NCBI RefSeq assembly: GCF_002236105.1
Contig: NZ_NIWU01000003.1
Location: 640,001-704,000, forward strand
Source of the DNA: Pseudomonas umsongensis
Lineage (GTDB): Bacteria > Pseudomonadota > Gammaproteobacteria > Pseudomonadales > Pseudomonadaceae
Direction of reading: 5' to 3'
Length of the DNA: 64,000 bases
Below are positions 53,351-62,160 of this stretch, piece after piece (the stretch's first letter is position 1; the number at the start of each line of letters is the position of its first letter). The position numbers and the translations under genes are program-made. The notes beneath the pieces were generated by a model that saw only the letters and a list, made by a program, of their open reading frames with translations, was not told the DNA's origin and searched no databases.

Positions 53351-53998
53351 TCAGATCCGATAAGTACTCTTGGTCATGACCTTGGCCATCAAGCTCATCC
53401 CGAACTTTACCGGTGCCGGAAAGCGAAAGCCGCCAGCCTCCAGTGCGCTTTCGGCATGCTGTTCTTCATCGATGCGCATCTGCTCGAGAATCGCCCGGGA
53501 TTTTTCATCCTCGGCCGGCAGTTGCTCCAGGTGTTCATTCAAGTGCTTGCACACCTGATCTTCTGTCGCTGCGACAAAACCCAGGCTGACTTTGTCGCTG
53601 ATCAGGCCTGCAACAGCGCCTATCCCAAATGACATTCCATAAAACAGCGGATTGAGAATGCTGGTGTGGCTACCCAATTGATGGATGCGTTGCTCACACC
53701 ACGCCAAATGGTCGACTTCTTCTTCGGCGGCGTGCTCCATCGCGATGCGCACTTGCGGCAGCTTGGCAGTCAGGGCCTGCCCTTGGTACAGCGCTTGGGC
53801 GCAGACTTCACCGGTATGGTTGATGCGCATCAGCCCGGCAACGTGGCGAGTGTCTTCATCGCTCAATTTCGCATCGGGCTGTACAATGGCCGGCGACGGA
53901 CGGTAGGGCTGGCCGCTGAAGGGCAGCAGGGTCCGCATCGCGGCATCGGCTTGCAGCAGAAGGCGATCAATTGGCGAGTAGTGACGTTGGGTAGTCAT
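53351..53998 (-). CDS. coq7: 3-demethoxyubiquinol 3-hydroxylase Coq7
   Basis: Coq7 adds the last ring hydroxyl in ubiquinone synthesis, at the inner membrane. The 215-residue di-iron protein has ligands in RINHTGEVCAQALY, EHAAEEEVDHLAWCEQR and RIDEEQHAE, the ferritin-like pattern. The start at 53998 has GGAGG seven bases upstream and gives the P. aeruginosa length; an upstream ATG would add 23 residues. In P. aeruginosa speD lies between the OsmC-family gene and coq7, as I recall; here it is absent. Confidence 0.95.
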   Translation of the reverse strand: MTTQRHYSPIDRLLLQADAAMRTLLPFSGQPYRPSPAIVQPDAKLSDEDTRHVAGLMRINHTGEVCAQALYQGQALTAKLPQVRIAMEHAAEEEVDHLAWCEQRIHQLGSHTSILNPLFYGMSFGIGAVAGLISDKVSLGFVAATEDQVCKHLNEHLEQLPAEDEKSRAILEQMRIDEEQHAESALEAGGFRFPAPVKFGMSLMAKVMTKSTYRI

Positions 53999-54081
53999 GC
54001 TGACCTCCGGAGGAATCTCGGCGGCCAGTTTAACCCAATCGGCCGGGGAAGGTTTGCGTTGGGTCATTACGACGCAGGCTC

Positions 54082-54159
54082 GCCCTTGTAGGAGCCTGGC
54101 TTGCCGGCGATGGCGTCATCGAGATCGCCATCGCCGGCAAGCCCGGCTCCTACAAGGGC
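54082..54159. repeat. Inverted REP-type element, TTGCCGGCGATGGCG family
   Basis: Arms GCCCTTGTAGGAGCCTGGCT (54082) and its near reverse complement (ending 54159), with GCCGGCGATGGCG cores, form an almost perfect long hairpin between coq7 and the HIT gene. It is a different REP subfamily from the GAGCGAGCC copies. Confidence 0.85.
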
Positions 54160-54167
54160 GTTATGAA

Positions 54168-54506
54168 TCAGCCCGGCGGCCAGTGCATCTGGCGCTGCCC
54201 CAGTACGTGCATATGAATGTGATAGACAGTCTGCCCACCTTCTTCATTGCAGTTCATGACAACTCGGAAACCTTTTTCGCAACCCAGTTCCAGGGCCAGG
54301 CGCTGGGCGGTGAACAGGATGTGTCCAGCCAGGGCCTTGTCGTCCTCGGTCAGGTCGTTCAGGGTACGTACCGGCTTCTTCGGAACCACCAGGAAGTGCA
54401 CTGGTGCCTGCGGGGCGATATCGTGGAAGGCCAGGACCTGGTCGTCCTCGTAAATGATCTTCGCCGGGATTTCCCGGTTGATGATCTTGGTGAACAGAGT
54501 ATCCAC
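54168..54506 (-). CDS. HIT family (Hint/PKCI-type) nucleotide hydrolase
   Basis: A 112-residue histidine-triad protein with the active-site triad in VYHIHMHVLGQ. It is of the HinT/PKCI type, which hydrolyses adenosine phosphoramidates. The GTG start (MDTLFTKIINREIP) has GGAG nine bases upstream; the open frame extends 14 codons further without similarity. The zinc-binding Cys-x-x-Cys seen in some HIT proteins is replaced by the LFTKI phrase. Confidence 0.93.
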   Translation of the reverse strand: MDTLFTKIINREIPAKIIYEDDQVLAFHDIAPQAPVHFLVVPKKPVRTLNDLTEDDKALAGHILFTAQRLALELGCEKGFRVVMNCNEEGGQTVYHIHMHVLGQRQMHWPPG

Positions 54507-54577
54507 AGCTGTTTTCTCCGTTGTTTGGGCTGGCCCGAGTGTACCCATGCCGGGTGTACCCGCCCAGTGTTTTACCT

Positions 54578-55366
54578 TCAGCGCGGGCAGTGAGCCTTGA
54601 TGACCATGCCGGTGATCGTCCTGATCAGCCAGCGCGAGCCGAACCGGGGCAGGGTGGCGAACCAGCGGTTGCGTCGCCCCGGAATAATGATTGCGCGATT
54701 TTTCTCCAGGGCTCGCACGGTATAGAGCGCGACTTCCTCCGGACTCATCAGCATTTTACTGTTGGACAGTTTGTCGTCGTTCAGTTGCGCGGTGCGGAAA
54801 AACGCCGTGCGAGTCGGGCCGGGGCAGAGCACCGAGACCTTGACCGCGCATTTTTTCAGCTCGACGCGCAGGGCTTCGGAAAAGTGCAGTACATAGGCCT
54901 TGCTCGCGTAGTAAGTGCTCATCCACGGCCCGGGCTGGAACGCCGCGACCGAAGCGACGTTCAGAATTTGACCGCCACCCTGTAACGCCATGCTGTTACC
55001 GATGGCATGGCACAGGCGAGTGAGTGCCAGAATGTTCACTTCAATCAAATCCTGTTCGGTCATCCAGTCTTGAGCCAGGAACGGGCCGCAAGTGCCAATG
55101 CCGGCGCAGTTGACCAGCAGGTCGATTTGCCGGTCACCTTCCTCCAGTTCCAGCAGGAAGCCCGACAGGCGCAGTGGCTCGCCCAGATCGCAGGCACGGA
55201 ACAACACTTCCACGCCAAAACGTTGGGTCAGTTCAATCGCAATGCTTTCCAGCTGATCACGCTGTCGAGCCACCAGAATCAGGCTGCGGCCGCGCCGGGC
55301 CAGCGCTTCAGCCATCGCCAGGCCGATGCCGCTGGAAGCGCCAGTGATCAGAGCGTAACGGGTCAT
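54578..55366 (-). CDS. Short-chain dehydrogenase/reductase
   Basis: A 262-residue classical SDR. The cofactor loop is TGASSGIG (about 8-15), the structural motif is NCAG, and the active site is S...YxxxK with YYASKAYVL. The start at 55366 (MTRYALITG) has GGAG in front. The C-terminal stretch (RRNRWFATLPRFGSRWLIRTI) is basic and hydrophobic and may contact the membrane. The substrate is unknown. Confidence 0.9.
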   Translation of the reverse strand: MTRYALITGASSGIGLAMAEALARRGRSLILVARQRDQLESIAIELTQRFGVEVLFRACDLGEPLRLSGFLLELEEGDRQIDLLVNCAGIGTCGPFLAQDWMTEQDLIEVNILALTRLCHAIGNSMALQGGGQILNVASVAAFQPGPWMSTYYASKAYVLHFSEALRVELKKCAVKVSVLCPGPTRTAFFRTAQLNDDKLSNSKMLMSPEEVALYTVRALEKNRAIIIPGRRNRWFATLPRFGSRWLIRTITGMVIKAHCPR

Positions 55367-55427
55367 GCCATTCTCCATCGCAACAGCTCCGCGCCGCGAC
55401 GCAGGTGTCACGGGCGGGGAGCGCTGT

Positions 55428-56375
55428 TCATTCTTTCGCAGAGTCTACAGGGGGCGGGGCTTCTTCGGCTGCCTCGGCTGGCGAATTTGCTTGCGGTTCG
55501 ACTTCGACATCGATTTCGTCAGTGGTCATCGAGCCGCTTTGGTAGCTGCTTTCGAGGGTGTCTTCATACTCTTGCTGGATTGCCGAGATTCCACCCACCA
55601 TTGCACCGACGGTAAATAACCCGATAAACACAATCCACAACGCGCACAAAACCTTGACCGCCGTGCTGTTGGGCGGGGGAGGCGGGCCATAGCGGTTCGC
55701 GCCGATGTTGCCTGGCATGACCATGATCACCAGCGGGAAGAAACTGCCTACGAACGGAACCAGGTTCAGGAGCCAGAGCCAGCCCGACCAGCCTATATCG
55801 TGCAAACGCTGAATGGTGAACAGAACACTGATCACCACGAACGCCAAGAACAGGAAGAAGGCGAAGATGCCGCCGATGATCAGTCCGGTGGTGGAGTCGC
55901 CACTGACCAGGCCCAGGCCGATGAGCGCAAACACGCCGACAACGGGAAGGGTCACCAGGCTCAGCACCATCGTCCACGCCAGAAAACGCAGGCGCCCGAT
56001 GCGACCTTCGACGCCGAAGGGTTTGAGTACGGCGAATTCCGGCTGTCTTTCGCCAAGGCTTGCCTGTGGTGGCGAATACGGGGACTGCGGCTGCGCTGCA
56101 GAGACAGGATCGTGAACATCGGCCAGGTCTGGCTCGATCGTAGGTTGCGCCTCGATCCGGGCATCGACACCCGTATTCCTCAGGGCTTGAAGATAGGCCT
56201 GCGCATCAGCTTGTGACAGGTCGTTCTTTAATGCTATCGGTCGACCATTGAACAGGCGCTCGATGGCGCTGACGTCGCTCTTGAACAGCGCAGCGAGATT
56301 GAGTTTAGCCGTGTTGATATCAACCCCCGGCAACAAAGTGCCGTCAAACACGATCTTGTAATGGTTTTCGCTCAT
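55428..56375 (-). CDS. DUF805 membrane protein with N-terminal Pseudomonas-type domain
   Basis: A 315-residue protein with two parts. The N-terminal about 70 residues (MSENHYKIVFDGTLLPGVDI...) form a soluble domain that I recall in front of several pseudomonad membrane proteins. A variable linker leads to a DUF805 module with four hydrophobic helices (about 125-245; FTIQRLHDIGWSGWLWLL, PGNIGANRYGPPPPP). The acidic tail (EVEPQANSPAEAAEEAPPP) is low complexity. No function is assigned. It lies between an SDR and a nitronate monooxygenase-like gene. Confidence 0.8.
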   Translation of the reverse strand: MSENHYKIVFDGTLLPGVDINTAKLNLAALFKSDVSAIERLFNGRPIALKNDLSQADAQAYLQALRNTGVDARIEAQPTIEPDLADVHDPVSAAQPQSPYSPPQASLGERQPEFAVLKPFGVEGRIGRLRFLAWTMVLSLVTLPVVGVFALIGLGLVSGDSTTGLIIGGIFAFFLFLAFVVISVLFTIQRLHDIGWSGWLWLLNLVPFVGSFFPLVIMVMPGNIGANRYGPPPPPNSTAVKVLCALWIVFIGLFTVGAMVGGISAIQQEYEDTLESSYQSGSMTTDEIDVEVEPQANSPAEAAEEAPPPVDSAKE

Positions 56376-56437
56376 TGCCCAGGCGTCCTTGTCGCAAGTC
56401 ATCGATACGAATGGCCAGCCGCTGCTTGAGTGGTTGC

Positions 56438-57406
56438 TCAGCGCGGCCAGTGTTGGCGCAGTTGCTCTGCTTGCTCCTGTGCCTTGCGGTACTCGGCGTC
56501 GAGACGTGCGATCAATTGTTCGACGCTTGGCAAGTCATCGATTTCACCGACGCCCTGGCCCGCGGACCACACAGTTTTCCAGGCTTTGGCTTCATCGCTG
56601 ATGGGTTTGAGTTTGGAGCCGAAATTGACCTCTCCCTTGTTTTGCAGCGCTGCCGTGTCGAATCCGGCGGCCTCCAGGCTTTGGCGCATGAAGCTTGCCG
56701 GTACCCCCGACACTGCTGGAGTATGGATGATATCGGCGGCTCTGGACGTCAGCAGCATCTCTTTGTAGGCGTCAGGCGCGTGACTTTCAGTGGTGCCGAT
56801 AAATCGTGTGCCGAAGTAGGCCAGGTCCGCACCGAGCAATTGTGCTGCGAGAATTTCGTGGCCGTGGTTCAGGCACCCGGCCAGCAGTAGCGTCTTGTCG
56901 AAAAACTGGCGGATTTCGGCGATCAGCGAGAACGGGCTCCAGGTGCCAGCATGTCCGCCGGCACCCGCCGCGACGGCAATCAGCCCGTCCACACCCGCCT
57001 CGGCGGCTTTCTCGGCATGGCGACGGGTCGTCACATCATGGAAAACCAGGCCGCCATAGCCGTGGACCGCATCGACTACTTCCTTAACGGCGCCCAGGCT
57101 GGTGATCACGATCGGCACTTCGTGTTCGATGCAGATATCCAGGTCCGCCTGCAAGCGCGGATTGCTGTTGTGCACAATCAGGTTCACCGCGTAGGGCGCA
57201 GGGTTTTCCAGAGTCGCCAGCTGCGCCTCGATTTCCTCCAGCCAAGCCTTGAAACCACTGCTCTCGCGTTGATTCAGCGCTGGAAAACTGCCCACTACGC
57301 CGTTGCGACAGCAGGCAAGCACCAGTTGCGGGTTGGAAATCAGGAACATCGGCGCGGCCACTACGGGCAAGCGCAAGCGTTGTTCAAGCAGGGCGGGCAG
57401 CGACAT
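56438..57406 (-). CDS. Nitronate monooxygenase-family FMN protein
   Basis: A 322-residue TIM-barrel flavoprotein of the nitronate monooxygenase (2-nitropropane dioxygenase) family. Conserved parts are VAAPMFLISNPQLVLACC at the N-terminus, the FMN/phosphate region GAGGHAG, the catalytic-type His in VFHDVTT and GTRFIGTTESHA. Substrates may include nitronates formed from nitroalkanes; enoyl reductases share this fold, so the activity is a family inference. Confidence 0.88.
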   Translation of the reverse strand: MSLPALLEQRLRLPVVAAPMFLISNPQLVLACCRNGVVGSFPALNQRESSGFKAWLEEIEAQLATLENPAPYAVNLIVHNSNPRLQADLDICIEHEVPIVITSLGAVKEVVDAVHGYGGLVFHDVTTRRHAEKAAEAGVDGLIAVAAGAGGHAGTWSPFSLIAEIRQFFDKTLLLAGCLNHGHEILAAQLLGADLAYFGTRFIGTTESHAPDAYKEMLLTSRAADIIHTPAVSGVPASFMRQSLEAAGFDTAALQNKGEVNFGSKLKPISDEAKAWKTVWSAGQGVGEIDDLPSVEQLIARLDAEYRKAQEQAEQLRQHWPR

Positions 57407-57439
57407 TTGAAGTACCCCGGTGAGTGATAACTATTGGAT

Positions 57440-57868
57440 TTAGAACGGCCGAACGACGACCAGAATTACGATCGCCAGCAATATCAGAACCGGCACTTCA
57501 TTGAACCAGCGATAAAAGACATGGCTGCGGGTATTTTCGCCACGGGCAAAGCGCTTTACCTGCGCGCCGCACATATGGTGGTAGCCGATCAGCAACACGA
57601 CCAAGGTCAGTTTGGCGTGTATCCAGCCACCCTGGCTGAAGATGCCTGGATTGAGGTAGATGAGCCAGCCACCGAAGATCAGCGTGGCGATCATCGCCGG
57701 TCCCATGATGCCCCGGTACAACTTGCGCTCCATGATGCTGAAGCGCTCCTTGCTGATGGTGTCTTCGCTTTGGGCGTGGTAGACGAACAGGCGCGGCAGG
57801 TAGAACAGGCCGGCAAACCAGCACACGACGCTGATGATGTGGAAAGCTTTGAGCCACAGATAAAGCAT
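57440..57868 (-). CDS. hemJ: Protoporphyrinogen IX oxidase HemJ
   Basis: HemJ oxidises protoporphyrinogen IX in haem synthesis, in the inner membrane. The 142-residue protein has four hydrophobic helices and the family residues KAFHIISVVCWFAGLFYLPRLFVYH (here quoted in part: AFHIISVV, GLFYLPRLFVYH). The two His residues in helix 1 and after it are candidate haem or electron-path ligands. It fits the UPF0093 length. The neighbours argC (divergent) and the flavoprotein do not add a clue. Confidence 0.92.
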   Translation of the reverse strand: MLYLWLKAFHIISVVCWFAGLFYLPRLFVYHAQSEDTISKERFSIMERKLYRGIMGPAMIATLIFGGWLIYLNPGIFSQGGWIHAKLTLVVLLIGYHHMCGAQVKRFARGENTRSHVFYRWFNEVPVLILLAIVILVVVRPF

Positions 57869-58003
57869 TTTTGGTTATTCCCAGGTTCACGGTAGTCCGG
57901 ATAGTAGAGGCTTGCGGTCCCGCACGTCACCTTGCCGGTTGTCGCAGGACGATACGGGCCCTATTATCGACGGCTTTCCAGTGGGTTCGTTGAGGGCAGG
58001 TTT

Positions 58004-59038
58004 ATGGTCAAGGTCGGTATCGTCGGCGGCACGGGTTACACCGGTGTCGAACTGTTGCGTCTGTTGGCACAACATCCGCAAGCTGAAGTGGTGGTGATCA
58101 CTTCCCGATCCGAGGCCGGCCTGGCTGTGGCCGACATGTACCCGAACCTGCGAGGCCACTACGACGGCCTGGCGTTCAGTGTCCCGGACATCAAGACCCT
58201 GGGCGCTTGCGACGTGGTGTTCTTTGCCACCCCTCACGGCGTAGCGCATGCCCTGGCGGGTGAATTGCTGGCAGCCGGCACCAAGGTCATCGACCTGTCT
58301 GCGGACTTCCGTCTGCAAGACGCTGATGAGTGGGCGAAATGGTACGGCCAGCCACACGGTGCTCCTGAACTGTTGGATGAAGCGGTCTATGGCCTGCCGG
58401 AAGTCAATCGCGAGCAGATCAAGAAGGCGCGCCTGATCGCTGTGCCGGGTTGCTACCCGACCGCTACGCAGTTGGGTTTCCTGCCATTGCTCGAAGCGGG
58501 CCTGGCCGATGCTTCGCGCCTGATCGCCGACTGCAAGTCCGGCGTCAGCGGTGCCGGTCGTGGTGCTGCTGTGGGTTCGCTGTACTCCGAGACATCGGAA
58601 AGCATGAAGGCTTACGCAGTCAAAGGGCATCGCCACCTGCCGGAAATTCGCCAGGGTTTGCGTCGTGCGGCGGGCAAGGACGTTGGCCTGACCTTCGTGC
58701 CGCACCTGACCCCGATGATCCGTGGCATCCACTCCACGCTCTACGCGACCGTCGTGGATCGCTCGGTGGACCTGCAGGCGCTGTTTGAAAAACGTTATGC
58801 GAACGAGCCGTTCGTCGATGTCATGCCTGCCGGCAGCCATCCGGAAACCCGCAGCGTGCGAGGCGCCAACGTGTGCCGTATTGCCGTGCACCGCCCTCAG
58901 GACGGCGATCTGGTGGTCGTGCTGTCGGTGATCGACAACCTGGTCAAAGGCGCGTCGGGTCAGGCCGTGCAGAACATGAACATCCTGTTCGGGCTGGACG
59001 AACGTCTGGGCTTGTCCCACGCGGGCATGTTGCCGTAA
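58004..59038 (+). CDS. argC: N-acetyl-gamma-glutamyl-phosphate reductase ArgC
   Basis: ArgC reduces N-acetylglutamyl phosphate to the semialdehyde in arginine synthesis. The 344-residue protein begins MVKVGIVGGTGYTGVELLRLL (nucleotide loop GGTGYTG) and has the nucleophilic Cys in VPGCYPTATQLG and the His in KGHRHLPEI. The start at 58004 gives the family length; a longer frame upstream is unconserved. A strong terminator follows. Confidence 0.97.
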   Translation: MVKVGIVGGTGYTGVELLRLLAQHPQAEVVVITSRSEAGLAVADMYPNLRGHYDGLAFSVPDIKTLGACDVVFFATPHGVAHALAGELLAAGTKVIDLSADFRLQDADEWAKWYGQPHGAPELLDEAVYGLPEVNREQIKKARLIAVPGCYPTATQLGFLPLLEAGLADASRLIADCKSGVSGAGRGAAVGSLYSETSESMKAYAVKGHRHLPEIRQGLRRAAGKDVGLTFVPHLTPMIRGIHSTLYATVVDRSVDLQALFEKRYANEPFVDVMPAGSHPETRSVRGANVCRIAVHRPQDGDLVVVLSVIDNLVKGASGQAVQNMNILFGLDERLGLSHAGMLP

Positions 59039-59054
59039 GGCTATATTGCACTCA

Positions 59055-59084
59055 GCAAAAGGCCCGTTGAACGGGCCTTTTTGC
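59055..59084 (+). terminator. Terminator of argC
   Basis: GCAAAAGGCCCGT-TGA-ACGGGCCTTTTTGC: a 9-bp or longer G/C stem followed by TTTTTGC, 16 bases past the argC stop. Confidence 0.92.
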
Positions 59085-59129
59085 ATTTCCGGCCGAGCGA
59101 CTGGGTTGCTTGATATACCATAACAATAG

Positions 59130-59159
59130 TTGACCGCTTTTCTAGGAGAAGCGGATAAT
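59130..59159 (+). promoter_or_regulatory. Proposed erpA promoter with inverted repeat in the spacer
   Basis: The -35 TTGACC (59130-59135) and -10 GATAAT (59154-59159) are 18 bases apart. The spacer is filled by the inverted repeat CGCTTTTC-TAG-GAGAAGCG (59135-59153, one wobble pair). A protein bound there would sit between the two promoter elements. ErpA genes are often regulated by iron or Fe-S status; no IscR consensus was recognised. Confidence 0.45.
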
Positions 59160-59206
59160 GCGCGTCATCACGCAATATGACGGCTTAACGCCGGGAGATA
59201 GTCAGC

Positions 59207-59557
59207 ATGAGCGTCGAATCCTTCACCCCCACGGCTTTGCAATTCACCCACGGTGCCGCGCACAAGGTGAAGAGCCTGGTCGATGAAGAGGGGAATGATC
59301 GCTTGAAGCTGCGCGTATTCGTTACGGGCGGCGGTTGTTCAGGTTTTCAGTACGGCTTCACTTTTGATGAGGAAGTGGCCGATGACGACACCATCGTTGA
59401 GCGCGAAGGTGTGAGTCTGGTTGTCGATCCGATGAGCTTCCAGTACCTGGCAGGAGCCGAGGTGGATTATCAAGAAGGTCTGGAAGGCTCGCGTTTCGTC
59501 ATCAAGAATCCGAACGCTACCACCACCTGTGGCTGTGGCTCTTCGTTCTCGATCTGA
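59207..59557 (+). CDS. erpA: Iron-sulfur cluster insertion protein ErpA
   Basis: ErpA is an A-type carrier that delivers Fe-S clusters to apo-proteins such as IspG. The 116-residue protein has the three cluster cysteines in GGGCSGFQYGF and TTCGCGSSFSI. The GGGAGATAG tract precedes the ATG. It stands alone between argC and anmK, convergent with anmK across a terminator. Confidence 0.96.
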   Translation: MSVESFTPTALQFTHGAAHKVKSLVDEEGNDRLKLRVFVTGGGCSGFQYGFTFDEEVADDDTIVEREGVSLVVDPMSFQYLAGAEVDYQEGLEGSRFVIKNPNATTTCGCGSSFSI

Positions 59558-59576
59558 TCAGCGCATCTGAATCATC

Positions 59577-59612
59577 AAAACGCCGCATGGCCTCAGGGCC
59601 CTGCGGCGTTTT
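59577..59612. terminator. Bidirectional terminator between erpA and anmK
   Basis: AAAACGCCGCA-N14-TGCGGCGTTTT, symmetric with A- and T-runs, between convergent genes. Confidence 0.9.
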
Positions 59613-59628
59613 GCTGTCCGGCATTTAA

Positions 59629-60720
59629 CTATGCAGGGTAGATGGCGCCAAGTACGCGCAGCCCACGGGCACCGGTGACGCTCGGGCGATTGGCCGCGAT
59701 ACCTTCCAGGCAGCAGTGAGCCAACCAGGCGAAAGCCATGGCTTCGACCCAGTCAGGGTCTACGCCGTGAGTGGCGGTGCTGCTGACGGTCGCATCTGGT
59801 AGCAGGCTGGCCAGGCGCTTCATGAGTGCAGCATTGTGCGCGCCCCCACCGCAGACCAGCAGCTCCTGAGTATCGGCTTGGGCACTGCGCAGCGATTCGA
59901 CGATGGTCAATGCCGTCAGTTCCAGCAGCGTTGCCTGGACGTCCTCGGCCGCGAAGGCTGGCAGCGCTGCCAGATGCCGGGTCAGCCATGGCAGGTTGAA
60001 GACTTCGCGGCCGGTACTCTTCGGACCCTTTGTTACAAAGAAGGGGTCGCTGAGCAGTGCCTTCAACAGTGCTGGTTCGACTTTGCCGCTGGCAGCCCAT
60101 TGGCCATCACGGTCAAAGTTGTCCCCGCGCCGTTGCTGAATCCAGGCGTCCAGCAACACGTTTCCCGGGCCGCAGTCGAAACCTGCGACAGGCTTGCCGG
60201 GTTCAATCAGGCTGAGGTTGCTGAAACCACCCACGTTCAGCACGGCGCGGTTGCCAGGCTGCTCTTCAAAAAGTGCTTCGTGAAAGGCTGGAACCAGCGG
60301 TGCGCCTTGCCCGCCAGCGGCAACGTCGCGGCTGCGGAAATCACTGACCACCGTGATGCCGGTCAGCTCGGTCAGCAGGGCCGGATTACCGATTTGCACC
60401 GTGAAGCCGCGTGCGGGTTCATGGCGAATGGTCTGGCCGTGACTGCCAATCGCGCGAATGTCGTCAGGCTTGAGGTGCTGCTGGGCAAGGAGGGCGTTAA
60501 CACCCTGCGCTGCCAGTTTCACCCAGTTCTGTTGGGCAATGGCGGAGCGGGCGATCTCGTCCGGACCGCTGGCGCACAAGCCAAGCAGCTCGGCGCGCAG
60601 TGAGTCGGGCATCGGGATGTAGTGGGTGGCAATCAGCCTGATCGCCGGGGCTTGCTCGATCAGCGCTATGTCCAGGCCATCAAGGCTGGTCCCGGACATC
60701 ACACCTATATAGAGCGCCAT
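59629..60720 (-). CDS. anmK: Anhydro-N-acetylmuramic acid kinase AnmK
   Basis: AnmK opens and phosphorylates 1,6-anhydro-MurNAc from muropeptide turnover to MurNAc-6-phosphate. The 363-residue ASKHA kinase has the N-terminal MSGTSLDGLDIALI, SHGQTIRHEP, NVGGFSNLSLI and DCGPGNVLLDAW. It is three bases from the M23 peptidase gene upstream, so one transcript is likely. With amgK and murU it is the third peptidoglycan-recycling gene in this window. Confidence 0.96.
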   Translation of the reverse strand: MALYIGVMSGTSLDGLDIALIEQAPAIRLIATHYIPMPDSLRAELLGLCASGPDEIARSAIAQQNWVKLAAQGVNALLAQQHLKPDDIRAIGSHGQTIRHEPARGFTVQIGNPALLTELTGITVVSDFRSRDVAAGGQGAPLVPAFHEALFEEQPGNRAVLNVGGFSNLSLIEPGKPVAGFDCGPGNVLLDAWIQQRRGDNFDRDGQWAASGKVEPALLKALLSDPFFVTKGPKSTGREVFNLPWLTRHLAALPAFAAEDVQATLLELTALTIVESLRSAQADTQELLVCGGGAHNAALMKRLASLLPDATVSSTATHGVDPDWVEAMAFAWLAHCCLEGIAANRPSVTGARGLRVLGAIYPA

Positions 60721-60723
60721 GGC

Positions 60724-62160
60724 CTAGCGCTTGGCCGAAGCTAGCTGGGTGGCTCTTTCCTGGTCCATGCGGGCCATCAGTGGTTGGCTCTGCGCCAGGA
60801 AGCGTGCGCGTTCAGCTTTGGAAATCGGATCGGCCATCGCTACTTTCTGGCCCAGCGGATCGACGTGTACGCCATTGACCTGGAATTCGTAATGCAAATG
60901 CGGGCCTGTGGAAAGGCCGGTAGTACCGATGTAGCCGATGACCTGGCCTTGCTTGACTGTTCCTCCGGTCTTGACGCCTTTGGCGAAGCCTTGCATGTGG
61001 CCGTACAGCGTGCGGTAGGTATTGCCGTGCTGCAGAATGACCGTGTTGCCGTAACCGCCGCGGCGACCTGCCAGTAGTACTTTACCATCACCAGCCGCCT
61101 TGATTGGCGTACCACGCGGTGCCGCGTAGTCCACGCCTTTGTGGGCGCGGATCTTATTCAGGATCGGGTGTTTGCGGCCCATGGAGAATTTCGAGCTGAT
61201 GCGGGCGAAATCCACCGGGGTGCGGATGAATGCCTTGCGCATGCTGTTGCCATCAGCCGTGTAATAGCTGCTGTTGCCTTGCTTGTCGGTGTAGCGCACG
61301 GCGGTGTAGGTCTTGCCGCGGTTGGTGAAGCGTGCGGACAGGATCGGACCGTTGCCGACCGCTTTGCCGTTGACCACTTTCTGTTCATAGATCACGTCGA
61401 ACTGGTCGCCCTGGCGAATATCCTGGGCAAAGTCGACGTCGTAGCCAAACACGCTGGCCATGTCCATGGTCAGGCTATGCGACAGGCCTGCACGCGCAGC
61501 GGACTGTGACAACGAGCTGTTGATCACGCCATGTACGTAGGCGGAACGCACGGTGGGCTTGGCGGTCGTGCGGTTGAAGCTGTAACCCTTGTCGTTCTTG
61601 GTCAGGGTGATGGTTTCGAGGTCGCTGACCTTGCTATGCAGGCTGGTCAGCTGGCCGTCCGGACCCAGTTCGAATTCGAGTTTCTGCCCATGCTTGAGCT
61701 GACTGAACTGCTTGGCCTGTTTGTCGCTGGCCAGCAAGTCATGCACTGAAGTGGCTGGAAGGCCGACTTTTGCGAACAGCGTGGAGAGCGTATCGCCTTT
61801 GCTGACGATCACTTCCCTGTGACTTGGCGCCTTCTTTTCTTCTGCAACCGGTGCAGGTACCGCTGCAGGAGCGGGAGCCGCTTGAGCAGTTTCCTGCGGC
61901 TCCTGGGGGCTGTCTTCGATCTGTGCAAAAGGAGACTCGACCGGCTCATTTGTGGCTTGGACGGCGTGGGCAGCGTCATGTTCTTGTGTCAGTTGTTCGG
62001 CAGGGCTTTCCAGTTCAAGGCTCAGGGTTGTCTTTTTGGCTTCTACATCACTGGAAGGAAATACCAGAAGCGCCAGGCTCAGCAGGGCGGCGATGCCACT
62101 GGCTGCGAGCAGGTGGGTTTTCGGGTAAAGCGGTGGCGCTTTAGACGATTCTTTGGTCAT
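60724..62160 (-). CDS. M23 family cell-wall metallopeptidase (MepM-like)
   Basis: A 478-residue envelope protein with a short cytoplasmic tail and a membrane anchor or signal (about 15-35, LAASGIAALLSLALLVFP), a Pro/Glu/Ala-rich linker (about 60-125), a LysM-like/OapA region (SHREVIVSKGDTLSTLFAKVG) and a C-terminal LytM domain. Zinc-site motifs are visible: H-x3-D in HKGVDYAAP and HLH in GPHLHYEFQV. It is expected to cleave peptide cross-links for wall growth. The start was set at 62160 by similarity. No Shine-Dalgarno tract precedes it, and the leader is AT-rich with repeated TTCATC. Confidence 0.93.
   Translation of the reverse strand: MTKESSKAPPLYPKTHLLAASGIAALLSLALLVFPSSDVEAKKTTLSLELESPAEQLTQEHDAAHAVQATNEPVESPFAQIEDSPQEPQETAQAAPAPAAVPAPVAEEKKAPSHREVIVSKGDTLSTLFAKVGLPATSVHDLLASDKQAKQFSQLKHGQKLEFELGPDGQLTSLHSKVSDLETITLTKNDKGYSFNRTTAKPTVRSAYVHGVINSSLSQSAARAGLSHSLTMDMASVFGYDVDFAQDIRQGDQFDVIYEQKVVNGKAVGNGPILSARFTNRGKTYTAVRYTDKQGNSSYYTADGNSMRKAFIRTPVDFARISSKFSMGRKHPILNKIRAHKGVDYAAPRGTPIKAAGDGKVLLAGRRGGYGNTVILQHGNTYRTLYGHMQGFAKGVKTGGTVKQGQVIGYIGTTGLSTGPHLHYEFQVNGVHVDPLGQKVAMADPISKAERARFLAQSQPLMARMDQERATQLASAKR

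Noticed and set aside
15949..54159. Palindromic repeats as a possible CRISPR array
   Set aside because: The copies are scattered singly or in inverted pairs between genes, with no regular spacers or cas genes; they are REP elements.
57887..59086. Open frame antisense to argC
   Set aside because: Covers argC entirely; argC has full-length similarity and its own terminator.
59158..59286. Small frame overlapping the erpA start
   Set aside because: Its ATG lies in the proposed -10 region and its translation has no similarity; erpA itself is certain.
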